This document shows positions 25,740-36,343 of a stretch of 64,000 bases of DNA, piece by piece. Origin of the DNA: Copromyces sp. CBS 386.78 (taxonomy: Eukaryota; Ascomycota; Sordariomycetes; Sordariales; Sordariaceae). Made by a program: the position numbers and the translations under genes. Within the stretch, counting starts at the first letter, position 1; every line of letters starts with the position of its first letter. Location of the stretch: the NCBI GenBank assembly GCA_030685235.1, contig MU839112.1:124001-188000 (forward strand). Direction: 5' to 3'. Below the pieces are notes generated by a model. It did not search any database. It was not told where the DNA came from and saw only the letters and a list, made by a program, of their open reading frames with translations.

Positions 25740-26280
25740 CCACTTGTGCCCGTTCTGCACGTGTAAACCACCCCAACTTTCCGGGTAGTGGTGTCGCGCC
25801 TTCAGTTTTTAGGACCGTTTTCCCTCCTTCCTAACATCGCCTGCGAAGTCCTCCGACCGCCCGAGGGTTGATCTCGACTCATCATTGCACCGTCTAGACG
25901 CACGTCATATACATCGCGTCAGGAACGGCTTCTGTTAGTTCCGTCTTCATAGTCAGGCCAAACCGACAGACTGCGCCTGCGGCCTTTTTTCAGTTACGCA
26001 ACAATCCGCCCGCCGCCTCTCACTCCTGTCCAGTGAGATATACCCACGACCTGCATCTCCTAGATCGCCCGCCGTCTCTTTTTTTCAACTCGGCCCAGAC
26101 TGCTTATTCCACCAGCACCCTTGCTAGTGCCCGGCTTCTCTTTGGTGGTGTGGTCCGGCCTAGTTGTCCGCTCTCCTTAGCCGTCCTTGCCCCGTATCGT
26201 TAGCCTCGCGCTATAGCTGTCCGGCGTTCATTATAAGTTTGAGACGTGGGAAGCTCCATCCCGAGCCAAGTTTACCCAAC

Positions 26281-27557
26281 ATGTCACACCATACCAACAG
26301 CACGACAAATAACACGGACCGTACTCCCCCCGAGTACTCCCACTCAGGTTTGTTGTTAACCTTAACCTAGTACTTTACTTCAAAGCACGCCCAGTCTTAC
26401 TAAAGCTTCATCTGTAACAGAGCAAGCACCTGGCCCTGTGCCTTACACAACACAGCAGGAAGGCCGCCCTCCCGTCTACCCAGCCGCCCCTGCCCCCGGC
26501 CAACCCTACCCGGCCCCGTCTGCAACCCCCGCCTCTGAATACGGCTACTCGGGTCACCGTGGAAGTGCCAGTTTCCCACAAGACACGATGATGGGATATC
26601 GCTCCTCTCAGAGCCATCCCAGCAATGGCGTCCCTTCATCCAACAACATGTCGGGTCCTGGCCACGCCTACCCACACCCGGCCTACTCGTCTTACGCGCC
26701 TCCTCCTCCCGATGTGACGAGCCCATACCAGCACAGCGGTCCTAGCGCAGGACTCTATGCCCAACCACGTCCCGACTGGGCGACATATCAGCAAAACGGT
26801 CCCATGCAGGGCCATGCCGTGTTTCCTCCTACACATTCCCCAGCTCCTGCTCAAACCCGGCAGAACCAGGTACGAACTTGTCATTGAGATATATTTTAGC
26901 AACCAATTGGGTCTAATCAACATGTTAAAGCAGGTTTATTCTTTCGTCCCAATCCCCGGCTCCACCCAGCATAAGCGACCACGCCGACGCTTCGAGGAAA
27001 TCGAGCGCATGTACAAGTGTGGATGGAATGGCTGCGAGAAGGCTTACGGTACACTAAACCATCTCAATGCACACGTCACGATGCAGTCGCACGGAACGAA
27101 GCGGACTCCTGAAGGTACGCATGGAATCTTTGCTTCTACCATGGCCTTTGGGGTCATTGTCGCTGGGGGGTTTGTTGCTAACATTGGGTTTCGCTTTGTA
27201 GAGTTCAAGGAGATTCGCAAGGAGTGGAAGGCGCGCAAGAAGGAGGAGGAGGCGCAACGCAAGGCCGCCGAGGAACGAGCACGCGCTGCGTCCACCACCC
27301 AAACAACACAGAGCGCCGAGAACAACTCTTATGCCGCGAGAGGTGCCGTTCAACTTCCACCAATTGGCTCCAACACGCCAGTGTCGCAGTATCCCCTGCC
27401 AGAATACAACGGTCCGGCATATCAGAACTACCCTCCAGGCTCTGGTTCTCCCTATCACCCCAATGGTTATAGCACAGCCCAACGTAAGTACTAAACAGTC
27501 TCTTCTTCCCGGCGAAGCATATGCTAATCATACCCAGATGCCAATGGGCAGGCTTAG
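26281..27557 (+). CDS. con7: Con7-family C2H2 zinc-finger transcription factor
   Basis: Con7 proteins are nuclear regulators of morphogenesis, conidiation and infection-related growth in filamentous ascomycetes. There are five exons: 26281-26347, 26421-26869, 26934-27114, 27202-27483 and 27538-27557, giving 332 aa. The introns (73, 64, 87 and 54 bp) have gtttgt, gtacga, gtacgc and gtaagt donors and AG acceptors. The N-terminal half is Pro/Tyr/Ser/Gln-rich and disordered. VYSFVPIPGS starts at 173, followed by the basic KRPRRR at about 186-191 and a C2H2 finger with Cys201, Cys206, His219 and His225 (CGWNGCEKAYGTLNHLNAH). A highly charged helix (EFKEIRKEWKARKKEEEAQ) comes after it. This single finger plus charged helix is the family signature. 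Without the last intron the protein would end QRKY. With it, it ends HANGQA, which I prefer because of the consensus donor and branch point. Confidence 0.9.
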
Positions 27558-27858
27558 TAGTTTATTCTTCTCGTGGTGATTAAGAGTCACAATGAAAAAG
27601 AGTGTGTGTGAACGACACGGATCGATCCTGGTCCTCCGGAGGCGTTGAGGTTTTTTAAGGCGTTGAGGAAAATATCCAGAACTATTCTGTACGCTGTTAT
27701 GATATTGGTATGCTGCATTTTGTCACTGTTTGGATTATAAGAGAAAGAGGGGGTTATGATGGATGAGGCAACTCGAGCAATGTTCGAATGGCTGGTGTAA
27801 TAACTGTTTATGGGCTGGTGTAACAAGAACCTTTTCCTATGCATTCTTCTGGCACTAT

Positions 27859-27914
27859 ACCTTTTCATTATATCGGGGTTTCATTTACCTTTTCATTATA
27901 TCGGGGTTTCATTT
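27859..27914. repeat. Exact 28-bp tandem duplication downstream of con7
   Basis: The 28 bases at 27859-27886, containing ATTATATCGGGGTTTC, are repeated without a change at 27887-27914. They lie about 300 bp after the con7 stop, in its probable 3' untranslated region. Confidence 0.85.
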
Positions 27915-29283
27915 GGCTTGCATGTTAGAAGGTGCGGTGCATGGGGAGCGGGAGGTCGAGCGGTCAAAACGAAAGGCGAAGATACCTATACGTTGTCGGT
28001 TCCTTCAACTGGGACAAAAATCATTGAAGAAAGAGAGATGTTCAACCTTCCAAACTTGCTTTCGCCTACCTTGACTGGGTGTCATTCTTTGATGATATAG
28101 CTTCAGAATGTGTGGATGCAAGGGTGACGGGCCTTTGAGGTGAGGCTCTTGAGGCTCAGCGGAAGGGTGGTCGAAAACATTGTCTGTATGACGTGCATGC
28201 TAGGGGGGCTAGTAAAAGTAGGTATCCGAGTCCATTTTCCTCTTTCTAGAAAAGATGCGGAACATCTTGGTTCAGGTCAGACTGGGAGTGGGTTCAGTGA
28301 GTACTGACTGACTGACCGAGTGAGCGAATCCTTCGTGTGCTCCCAGCGAACCCGGCCATCACCTTGTACCACTCACCTTGACTGGAGCCGACTTTGCCTC
28401 AGCCCGCAGTTCCGAAACCCCCTGCCTTGCTCCTGCGGCCATCCATCGGGTTGGATGGAATGCAAGACAACGTCGCTGCTTAAACTGGACCCTAGTGTTT
28501 CGTAGGTGGTTTAGCATACGGGATAAACGCAAGGGAGAGCGAAGGCATATTAATACATCTTCATGATCCACCAAGCATCAATCGATCGAACTCAGTCGAG
28601 GCCAAGATAGGGCGATTAGGGCGATAGGCATCTGTTTAGGTTCACCCAGGAAAAAATACTGCACCAAGATCTACGTCGTCGTAGATCCAAGTCCGTCAAC
28701 GGTCCTGGTCCTCTCTTGTGGTACGTACCATTTACACACAGCCCCTAAGCACGGGAACTAAACCACGGCAAGAATAGCGTACCGTAGCAACGGTACACTA
28801 GTACACTCATCAACACGTGGTAGATGGTGGGATGATGGCACAGAAGCGAAGTGGATGAAAAGGTCGGATCCGGTGGACCAGTCCGGTCCAGCCCATGAAG
28901 TCCCTCGGGACGGGAGCAGCAGCAGTAGCACCCAAGCCAACCAGCAACGGCGGCGACGGCGAAGAAGCGGCGGCGGGCGGGCAAAGCGGGAACTGCTTAA
29001 GGTAAAAGATTTGGAACACGCTAGTATCGTTCGAGTTATATCTTGATTACCAAGGCGACTTTTAGTTTGCGGTTCCTATTCCCGTCTCAAATGCAACTCT
29101 CTAAATAAAAAGGGCCACTTATGTACGTTGTTCGAATGCCCTCCTTACCTCCATGTCCGTCTCAATCCCGTCCGCTACTACCCGCTCTTACAGTAGCGTG
29201 CAGTTGGTAGGTGCGTGCCCCGGGCGTTGTGGGAACGAGAAAGGGTCCCGTCGGTGATGTGTGTGTTTTGTAAGATTGACTTC

Positions 29284-29345
29284 ATAGCTACCACATAGTT
29301 ACCGCATCCCTACCCTACATGCCTACCTACCGTACCTCTCGCCTA
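29284..29345. repeat. TACC-rich patch
   Basis: Seven TACC tetramers occur in about 60-70 bp, three of them back to back in CTACCTACCGTACC. Related GGTA runs recur at about 29760-29785, 3953-3975, 12133-12150 and 61914-61932, so this is a recurring word of this genome. Confidence 0.4.
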
Positions 29346-32300
29346 CTTACCCGACCTTACATTAGTCCTGCCTAGCGTCGACCAAGTGAACGGGATGCAT
29401 TAGTTAATGTACACTACTTACATTCAGTTACAGTCCCGCCAGTCAGCCAATATTTCCCGTCTTTCCGTCCGGCCGAGTCGTGAATTTACCTTCATAAGCG
29501 CGTGTTGAAGCGGGCACTAAACACGGGAGCATCCTAGCGAGACGCACCAGCATCAGCAACAGCAGCAAGCAGGTAGGCTGCCGCTTGCCCGCTTTGCCCA
29601 CCTGTCCGTGTTGTTTCCGCTCTTAGTCCGGGTTCTGTCGCCACGCGTCCGACCGACAGGCAGTCCAGCCGTCACAGGGTGCAGTGAACGACAATCAAAG
29701 GATGAATGAATACCCCACGGGAAAAGGCGGGGTCTTCAAAAGAAAGTGTGTAACGGATGGTACGTAAGGTAGGTAAAGGTACCTAGCTAACGGGCGGCTG
29801 CTAAGAGCAATCCTTTCAACATCCATGTTAATAAGGTTTCACATTCCTGTCGGCGTTGCTTGGCTTGCATGTTAAGTGTTACGTATGCTTACAAGGGAGA
29901 ATCTCTTGGGCCTAGGCTTTTTTTGAACACAAAAGATTGGAAAATTAGCAACTAGCAGAAATTCACTAGAAGTCGAGCATTTACAAGAAAGGCCCATTCT
30001 TGAAGGTAAGAAGGTAAAATGACTATTCTTCCTTAGACCCCCAAATCATGGGAGCTACCGGAGTTAAAGAAGCCCTCAAGGTCGGGCATTGAGGATCTGC
30101 CAATCTCGACAAATGTAAGGTATTCAATGTGTCATGTATGATCGTGCGTCTGTTAACAAAGTACCTACCTCTTACCTTTCAAGAACTCAAGGGTTACCGA
30201 ACGCTACTACTCATGCAGTCACATTTAAGTTTCCATAACCATCTTCCTGTTAGTTCGATTTAGCGTCCGCTAGTAAAGTTAGCTCCATATCGATCGCAAA
30301 TTAGCTCCCGCGTCTGTAAAGTACCATGTTAGGGTGGATTTAGCGTCTACGTCCAAGAAGAAAGAAAAAAGATACCTAGCCAAACCCTGAAGTAGTTTGG
30401 TCTTTGTGTGACCACACCTCCCTCACTTGCGCTAATATTCCATTGTTCCTTCATTTCTTTCCTTTCTCTGTGAATCTAACTTAGACTTACCTCTAGCGTG
30501 ATGGGATGGCGGTGCTAAGTAGGTCTACACGGGCCACCGGTTCCTTCGGAGTATACCGGCTGTTCTTTCTTTCGTGATTGCCGGCTCGTCTCTTTTCAAT
30601 CCTCAGGCCGACAACGGCATAGATGAAATTACATCTGAGTGACTATGGCCAGAATACAGTGTTGAAGGCCGAAAATACAAGAGCAAAAGACGGCCAGTGA
30701 GACGAATGCTACACCAAGGAACATACCTATGGACCGCTGTGAGCCTGGAACTATACCTGTTGCGTTGACTTTGGAGCTCATCGCCTGACAGGTGTATATC
30801 GTCAACATCCATCAACCCACTGGAACTTATAAAATTCTATGAAGATACTGATATTCAAATAAGAACTCGACGAGAACGGGAACACAGGCAACAATTGAGT
30901 GTGAAGGGGCACCCTAACATACAACGAAGTCAGACAGGGGACGAATTTCATCCGCAGACGGAAGAGCACAGCATGAGGAAAATAGCTCCGAGATACGAGC
31001 CACTGTGTTACGTTGAACTTACTTAAAATTTTCGAAGCATTGCGGTTGGGATCGTTGTAATTCGCTGGCTAAGAAAGCGGAAAACGCATGTGCAGCTCGT
31101 CATATCGGCATTATCACTCCGTTGTATGTGTTTCGGTGGAAATATTTCTGGTTGGAGGAAATAGAATTTTCGAAAAACTTAGTTTTGTTATTGGAGTTTT
31201 TTTGTGGAACACTGGCACAGCATGTACATACATTACATGGCTTAGGATACTCGATTAGCCTTGGTTTTTGCGTTCCCACGTGGATGGAAAGGAGTTCGCG
31301 CGTTCGGTGGCTGGGCTGGGCTGCATGGAATGTCCGGAAGATATGAACAATTCTGAAGAGCTAATGAAAGCTGAGGATGATAGAAGTAGATAGACTATCA
31401 ACTATTTGTCAGTAAAGGTATGGTTACAACTAGTGACCATCCAGCTTTTCAGGACTGCTCCTAAACTCAAACTGACCTGTGACAACTTAATAACCCTAGT
31501 TTAGCTTGGGCTATGCACTGAAACTTCACGAAGGAAGCTTCGCAAACATTCCCATATTCTCGCGAAGGGAACATATGAAAGCGTAGGGGTAGTTGATTGG
31601 GAATGATTGACTTGTTAGGCACATCTTACCATCACCTCCGCAAAATATTCACCCTTGTACTCGCAGATTTGCTCCCCGCTGGCTAGGGTCACAGTAACAC
31701 CACATGTCGGGAGCTTCTCCGAACAGCCACAGGGGAGTCGAGTCACCTTGGACAGACAGACAGCAACACGGCCGGGGCGGCCGGTCTCTCCCGGTGCAAT
31801 GGAACAGAATCGCTCGCGTGGCTGACCATGGCTATGGCTACACGACCAGGCCTGCATCAATCCCTTCAGGGAACCCCTGACATTGGACTGGTCATGCGAA
31901 AGGTAGCAGTGTACGGGCTCGGGTTACAGTGCAGTTGTCTCTGGTCGTACCTACCTGCACACAGTAAGTATACCTATCGAATATTCATGTAGAGCCGGAA
32001 AGGTCATACATACAGACTGTGTGGTAACCTTGGAGAAATACCACCGACACGGTTTCAGTGTACAGGGAACTAGGTGTCAAACCCTCGCGCTTGGTAATCG
32101 AAAGGCTTTGGAAGGCTAAGTCAACACAGCTGGTCTGAACAAATGTGCAAGTAGGGAAGTTTGAAATGAAGGGCAATAATAGACAACTTCAAGCCGCACA
32201 TGACAAATGGGCAAAAACGTCCGGGAAGCAATTTCCACGAGGCAACTAGAGGTAGTCCAGCTAAGTAATCCAACTACCCACCCTTTGGCTGTTAACTCCT

Positions 32301-32854
32301 CATATAGGAACCAGGAACCTGGGTAACTTTCATTCCCGTGGGAGTATAAAGTGAAACCTTGGTTCAAGTTGAAATCCGTTCCGAAACAATGGGAGTCCAC
32401 TTGCGGTTAGGATGCCACAGGTTCCATGTGGAGACCGTGATGGCGCTAGAATAGACGCGTGGTTGAGGTCGGGTGTTTTGACGGGGATATTCTCAGCCCT
32501 AGGACACTAAGCCCTACCTCCATCCCGCGTGTTTTTACCGGTGGTGTCCAGGGGGCCACTGTATTTTAGTCTCTCCCCACTCGCCTTTCCAAGCATTGGG
32601 GCTGACTGTTGACTGGAGCATAACGCCGCAAGAACAAAAACATGAGTGAGACTCTCAGTCTGTCGGTGTCACAACCAAACGGAATTATCATGAGAGAAAA
32701 GCTCCAGAGAATTCCACCTTGGGCGGGCAGAATATACGCTTTTGCAAGCGAGGGTTGCAAAATCAGGCGTCGCCTTTGGCTTTCCACGACTCCTACCCTG
32801 CATCAAAGTGAGGAGTTCCAACCCCGACTCTCGTTGTTGATCTGGCTTCGATAT

Positions 32855-32898
32855 ACTCGTCGGTTAGGTTGATAAGCGAATCCACCTAACCGACGAGT
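32855..32898. repeat. Perfect inverted repeat, 15-bp arms, upstream of AAR2
   Basis: The arms ACTCGTCGGTTAGGT (32855-32869) and ACCTAACCGACGAGT (32884-32898) are exact reverse complements separated by 14 nt. It lies 396 bp before the AAR2 start, so it may be in the promoter or in the mRNA leader as a hairpin. A 15-bp arm at this spacing is not expected by chance. Confidence 0.8.
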
Positions 32899-33025
32899 AA
32901 CTTGCGTGTGTGTGGATCGACCGGAGACGCCCAGCGGCGAGGTGGCAAGGCCATAGAGTGTAGACCGGAAACGAACGTGTGTCTGCGTGGACGACTTCCA
33001 TCGAAGGTTTGGCCGTGAGGATGCC

Positions 33026-33091
33026 ATGGCTGACATTCAGTCTTTCTGTCGGCCCCTGAGTCGCCTGCTCGTCCACTTGTTGAAGCATTGA
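33026..33091 (+). promoter_or_regulatory. Possible upstream ORF (21 codons) of AAR2
   Basis: ATG in a strong context (GCCATGG) opens a frame beginning MADIQSFCRPL and ending in TGA, about 200 bp before the AAR2 start. It matters only if the transcript starts upstream of 33026, which is not known. Confidence 0.3.
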
Positions 33092-33294
33092 AAGGTGTCA
33101 AAACTTGGTTTAATGATGCGCAAACGCTTTTCGGCTGGGGATCCCAGAGTCGGCAGGCAGTGAATAGCGGCTCCACTCCGTCATCATTCAGCCAATCATC
33201 GAACTTACCGAATCTGTCACCTCCTCGGCTCCTCCAAAGTCAACAAGTCCAGACTTCCAGCGAACTTGAATCTCGCGGCATTCCATCCACCAAC

Positions 33295-34659
33295 ATGAGC
33301 TCTACCGCCAGAGATGATGAAGGGGGCCATGACATGCCACCGCTGGCGCAGCCAAGCAGACAACCTGATCACGGAGATGTCTTCTTACTACTATCCCTCC
33401 CCCAGGACTTCATCGTGGGCCATGACGACATGGCCGTAACCACCAACGAAAGCCTTCTCGGTTTCCGTAACATACCCGCAGGCACGCATTTTCTGTGGGT
33501 TCAGCAACCCGGCGCCACATCCCGGAACGGATACTGGTATGTTACCCAGGAACAGAACGGCCGAGTGCACGTTAAGCAATGGGACAAGTACAACGAGGTC
33601 CTATCCAGCGTCCCGAGTCTGGCCGAGGAACGACATCAGGCCGAAAATCTCGAGTCAATATATCCCAAGCTGAAGCCGTACGACATGCGCGGTGCTTCCA
33701 ACAGGACTTCTGCCAAGACTTCGCAGCCGATGCCGTTCTCGATTGGTGGCCGGAACGAGCCATCGTTCACCACGGACCCAGCCAAGATGTGGCAGCAACT
33801 AACCCACGCAATATCTGAGCCATTCCTGGCCCGAATCACTGGCAAGAAATCAGTCGACGCCTGGCTCGTCGACTCAGCTGATTGCGCAGCCGGAGAATCA
33901 TACCGAACCCAATACAAGTCGGTGCAGTCCAGCGAGTTCAACTTCCTCTTCGCCCAAGACTTTAAGGATCTCGAACTTCTCGACTCCGACCCGACCAGGC
34001 GAGATGTCGTCGAGGACACCACGGATCGAGTGTTGGCCCTTCTCCGGAACACCGACTTCAGTTTCGACCCATACGAAATCATCGCCGAGCTGCAGTTCAC
34101 GTTCCTCACAGGCACCCATCTGGGCAACCAGGCGTGCATGGAGCAGTGGTGGGATCTTGTCCTCAAGATCATCATGCGCGCATACCGTCTTGTTCTTTTT
34201 TACCCGGTTCTCACTGTTGAGCTGATCAGGACGCTGCACGCGCAGGTTATCTATACGGAGGAATACATTGAGTCCACCTCGGAGGAAGAGCAGGAGAAGG
34301 GGCGCAGTGAGCATACCATTGGCCCAAGCCCGGATAGACCCATATACCAGTTCAACCTCCAGTGCAGGCGACGACTGAGGACGGCGCTGGCTACGTACGC
34401 TAGGAAGCTTGAGGAGGTGTTGAACGGGTTGGGCGATGCTGTTACCATTGAGCAGTCGACCGCAAGGGCTATCTTTGCGGAACTCGAGGCGTGGCTGTTT
34501 ACACGTGGATGGGACCTGGGGTCCAAGAATGCGAAGGTTGAGGAAACTAAACGGCAGGACGAGATAGGCGAGGATGATGACGACGATGATGATATGCCAG
34601 TCGTGGTTGATTTGGATGAGCATGGAAGAGAGGTTGGATTGGTTTCGTTTAATGACTGA
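33295..34659 (+). CDS. aar2: AAR2 family, U5 snRNP assembly factor
   Basis: Aar2 binds the Prp8 RNase H region in the cytoplasm and holds the U5 snRNP precursor until Brr2 replaces it. It is a single exon of 454 aa. Family signs are the N-terminal domain from about residue 27 (GDVFLLLSLPQDFIVGHDDM, then LLGFRNIPAGTHFLWV) and the helical C-terminal domain with SSEFNFLFAQDFKDLELL. The protein ends in an acidic run and DLDEHGREVGLVSFND, longer than the yeast protein (355 aa). The frame is open back to 33034 but has no ATG before 33295, whose context CACCAACATGA is good. An upstream exon adding an N-terminal extension cannot be excluded. VPS22 follows 768 bp downstream on the same strand. Confidence 0.88.
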   Translation: MSSTARDDEGGHDMPPLAQPSRQPDHGDVFLLLSLPQDFIVGHDDMAVTTNESLLGFRNIPAGTHFLWVQQPGATSRNGYWYVTQEQNGRVHVKQWDKYNEVLSSVPSLAEERHQAENLESIYPKLKPYDMRGASNRTSAKTSQPMPFSIGGRNEPSFTTDPAKMWQQLTHAISEPFLARITGKKSVDAWLVDSADCAAGESYRTQYKSVQSSEFNFLFAQDFKDLELLDSDPTRRDVVEDTTDRVLALLRNTDFSFDPYEIIAELQFTFLTGTHLGNQACMEQWWDLVLKIIMRAYRLVLFYPVLTVELIRTLHAQVIYTEEYIESTSEEEQEKGRSEHTIGPSPDRPIYQFNLQCRRRLRTALATYARKLEEVLNGLGDAVTIEQSTARAIFAELEAWLFTRGWDLGSKNAKVEETKRQDEIGEDDDDDDDMPVVVDLDEHGREVGLVSFND

Positions 34660-35427
34660 GGAAGTGAAGTACAGCAGGGTTGTATGGCCACGCGGATAAG
34701 TGATCACTCCCATCGCACCAACTTGGGAGGTAAAGGAGAAGAAAAGTGAAAGACATTATTTAATGCGCATTCAACGAAACGTGAGCCTTGATTATTGCTT
34801 TTAGGCAGCTGCATGCACATGTACGTTACTGAAAGAGAAGAAGTGCGATGGATGAAGTTGTGAAATGGCACCATCACCCGTTCGCCGGTCTTAGTCCACC
34901 AATTCAACATCCCAAAAATTTTCAAGCTATATAATCGACTTTCAGGAGCACCCTCACAGACTGTCGATGTTCAACTTCAATATCGCGATCCAAGGGGCAT
35001 GGACGTACTTAGGTACGTACGTGACGGTGGAACTTCCCTGTCCCGTCGACGGGACGGGGCCGATGCTCCTTAGTATGCGCCCCACATGCCACATGCACGC
35101 CATCACATCCACCCGGATCCCACTCCGACTTCCACCCGACATCAACCTCACATCTCCGCTTTTGACTTCCATCTTCATTCCTGTCCTCGAACTTCACTCT
35201 CATTGCAACAACTCATCTTACACAGCAGCTAGTCAAACACCGCCTTTGAAATCCCAACCGTCTACGACATATCATCACCGCACATATAATACCTGTTTAC
35301 AACCACTAGAACTCATACCCGCCTACCCGCTCACGATTACACACAACCAAATAAACCAAACCAAGCAACCCTCCCTCACAACTCCCCAGTTGATCACAAA
35401 CCCACCCACCGCAAACGCACCCACAAA
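34660..35427. other. Intergenic region between AAR2 and VPS22
   Basis: It holds the AAR2 3' flank and the VPS22 promoter and leader. It contains an exact 14-bp palindrome, TCCCGTCGACGGGA (35041-35054). The last 250 bp are C/A-rich and poor in G, as expected of a fungal leader. Confidence 0.5.
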
Positions 35428-36343
35428 ATGTCCCACCGCAAAAACAAAGCCGTAGGCCTAGCAGCCTTCGACCGCTCCCGCCTCACCTCCGCCCAATACG
35501 CCACGCACGGCTCCGCCCTGCGTTCCTCGCAAGCCTCCGCGCTCGAGACCCAACTCTCCGTCTTCCGCTCCCTTTTACAACAATTCGCCGCCACGCACGC
35601 CAAGGACATCAAGTCTAATCCTACTTTTCGCGCGCAGTTTGCGCGCATGTGCGCGGCTATTGGGGTGGATCCGCTTTTGGCTAGTAGTCATGAAAGTAGT
35701 AAGGGAGGAAAGGGACAGGGGGGAGGAGATAGTATGTGGGCGCAGTTGTTGGGGAGGACCGGGTTGAATGATTTTTATTTTGAGTTGGCGGTTAGGGTGG
35801 TGGAGGTTTGTGGGGAGACGAGGGGGGAGAATGGGGGATTGATTGAGGTTGGGATGGTGAGGGAACGGGTGGTTAGGGGACGGGTGGAGGGGATGGGGGT
35901 GCAGGGGGTTACTGAGTAGGTGTTCATTTTCTCGTTTCCCCCCTTTCGTGGTTGCTTTCGAGGAAGAGGAGTGTTTGGATGGGCTGACATGAGAAAAAAA
36001 CAAAAAAAACAGGGATGATATCCTTCGCGCGGTAGGGACACTTAAGCCTCTTGGGTCGGCATACTCGGTTATTAAGGTCGGGAGCAAGCAATACATCCGA
36101 TCTGTACCCAAGGAGCTGAATACCGATCAGAGCGCCGTGCTAGAGGCTGCCCAGGTGCTGGGATACGTCAGCGTGTCGATGTTGATGGATAACTTGCGAT
36201 GGACGAGAGCACGAGCGCAGACGGCGCTGGAGGATCTCGTGGGCGAGGGTATGCTTTGGGTTGACAAGCAGGGCATTGAGTGGGAGTATTGGAGCCCCGG
36301 GTTCATGCTCGAAGGCGATCATCCATTGGAAGGGTTTGACTGA
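35428..36343 (+). CDS. vps22: ESCRT-II subunit Vps22/Snf8
   Basis: Vps22 forms ESCRT-II with Vps36 and two Vps25, and sorts ubiquitinated cargo into multivesicular endosomes. Exons are 35428-35915 and 36013-36343. The intron at 35916-36012 (97 bp) starts gtaggt and ends acag, and restores ...[21 protein letters not shown]. The protein is 272 aa, near the family length. The N-terminal helix region contains [16 protein letters not shown] and [20 protein letters not shown]. The Snf8 core is [13 protein letters not shown], followed by a winged-helix half with [16 protein letters not shown] and [11 protein letters not shown]. The middle of exon 1 is strongly G-rich (about 35700-35910) while its first part is C-rich, an unusual switch of strand composition inside one exon. 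Confidence 0.93.

Larger units (their letters stand above)
9168..26280. other. 17.1 kb stretch without a supportable gene, upstream of con7
   Basis: The longest open frames are about 200 codons (17208-17810, minus) and about 160 codons (19135-19614, plus). Both are rich in Arg/Ser/Cys/Trp, lack domains and lack convincing splice continuations. Composition looks balanced, without the TA-rich bias of RIP-mutated repeats, and I recognise no transposase or reverse transcriptase. No tRNA B-box or Neurospora-type 5S rRNA was found. The first few hundred bases should be the 3' flank of the TORC2 gene, and the last ~550 bp look like promoter and leader of con7. Local features are listed separately. 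Confidence 0.6.
27558..33294. other. 5.7 kb intergenic region between con7 and AAR2
   Basis: No supportable gene was found. It holds the con7 3' flank and AAR2 promoter and leader. Contents include the 28-bp duplication, short dyads at 28668-28687 and 28789-28806, a TACC-rich patch at 29284-29345, and a strong inverted repeat at 32855-32898. Open frames here are at most about 95 codons and lack coding character. Confidence 0.55.

Noticed and set aside
28668..28806. Short dyads at 28668-28687 and 28789-28806, and one at 18301-18316
   Set aside because: Arms of 7-8 bp with tiny loops should occur several to about twenty times by chance in a window of this size.
30257..30347. GATTTAGCGTC repeated 80 bp apart
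   Set aside because: One local repeat of an 11-mer at this distance is close to chance expectation.
33088..33294. N-terminal extension of AAR2 from 33088
   Set aside because: The frame is open, but its first codon there is TTG and no ATG exists before 33295; the extension is low-complexity Ser/Gln-rich.
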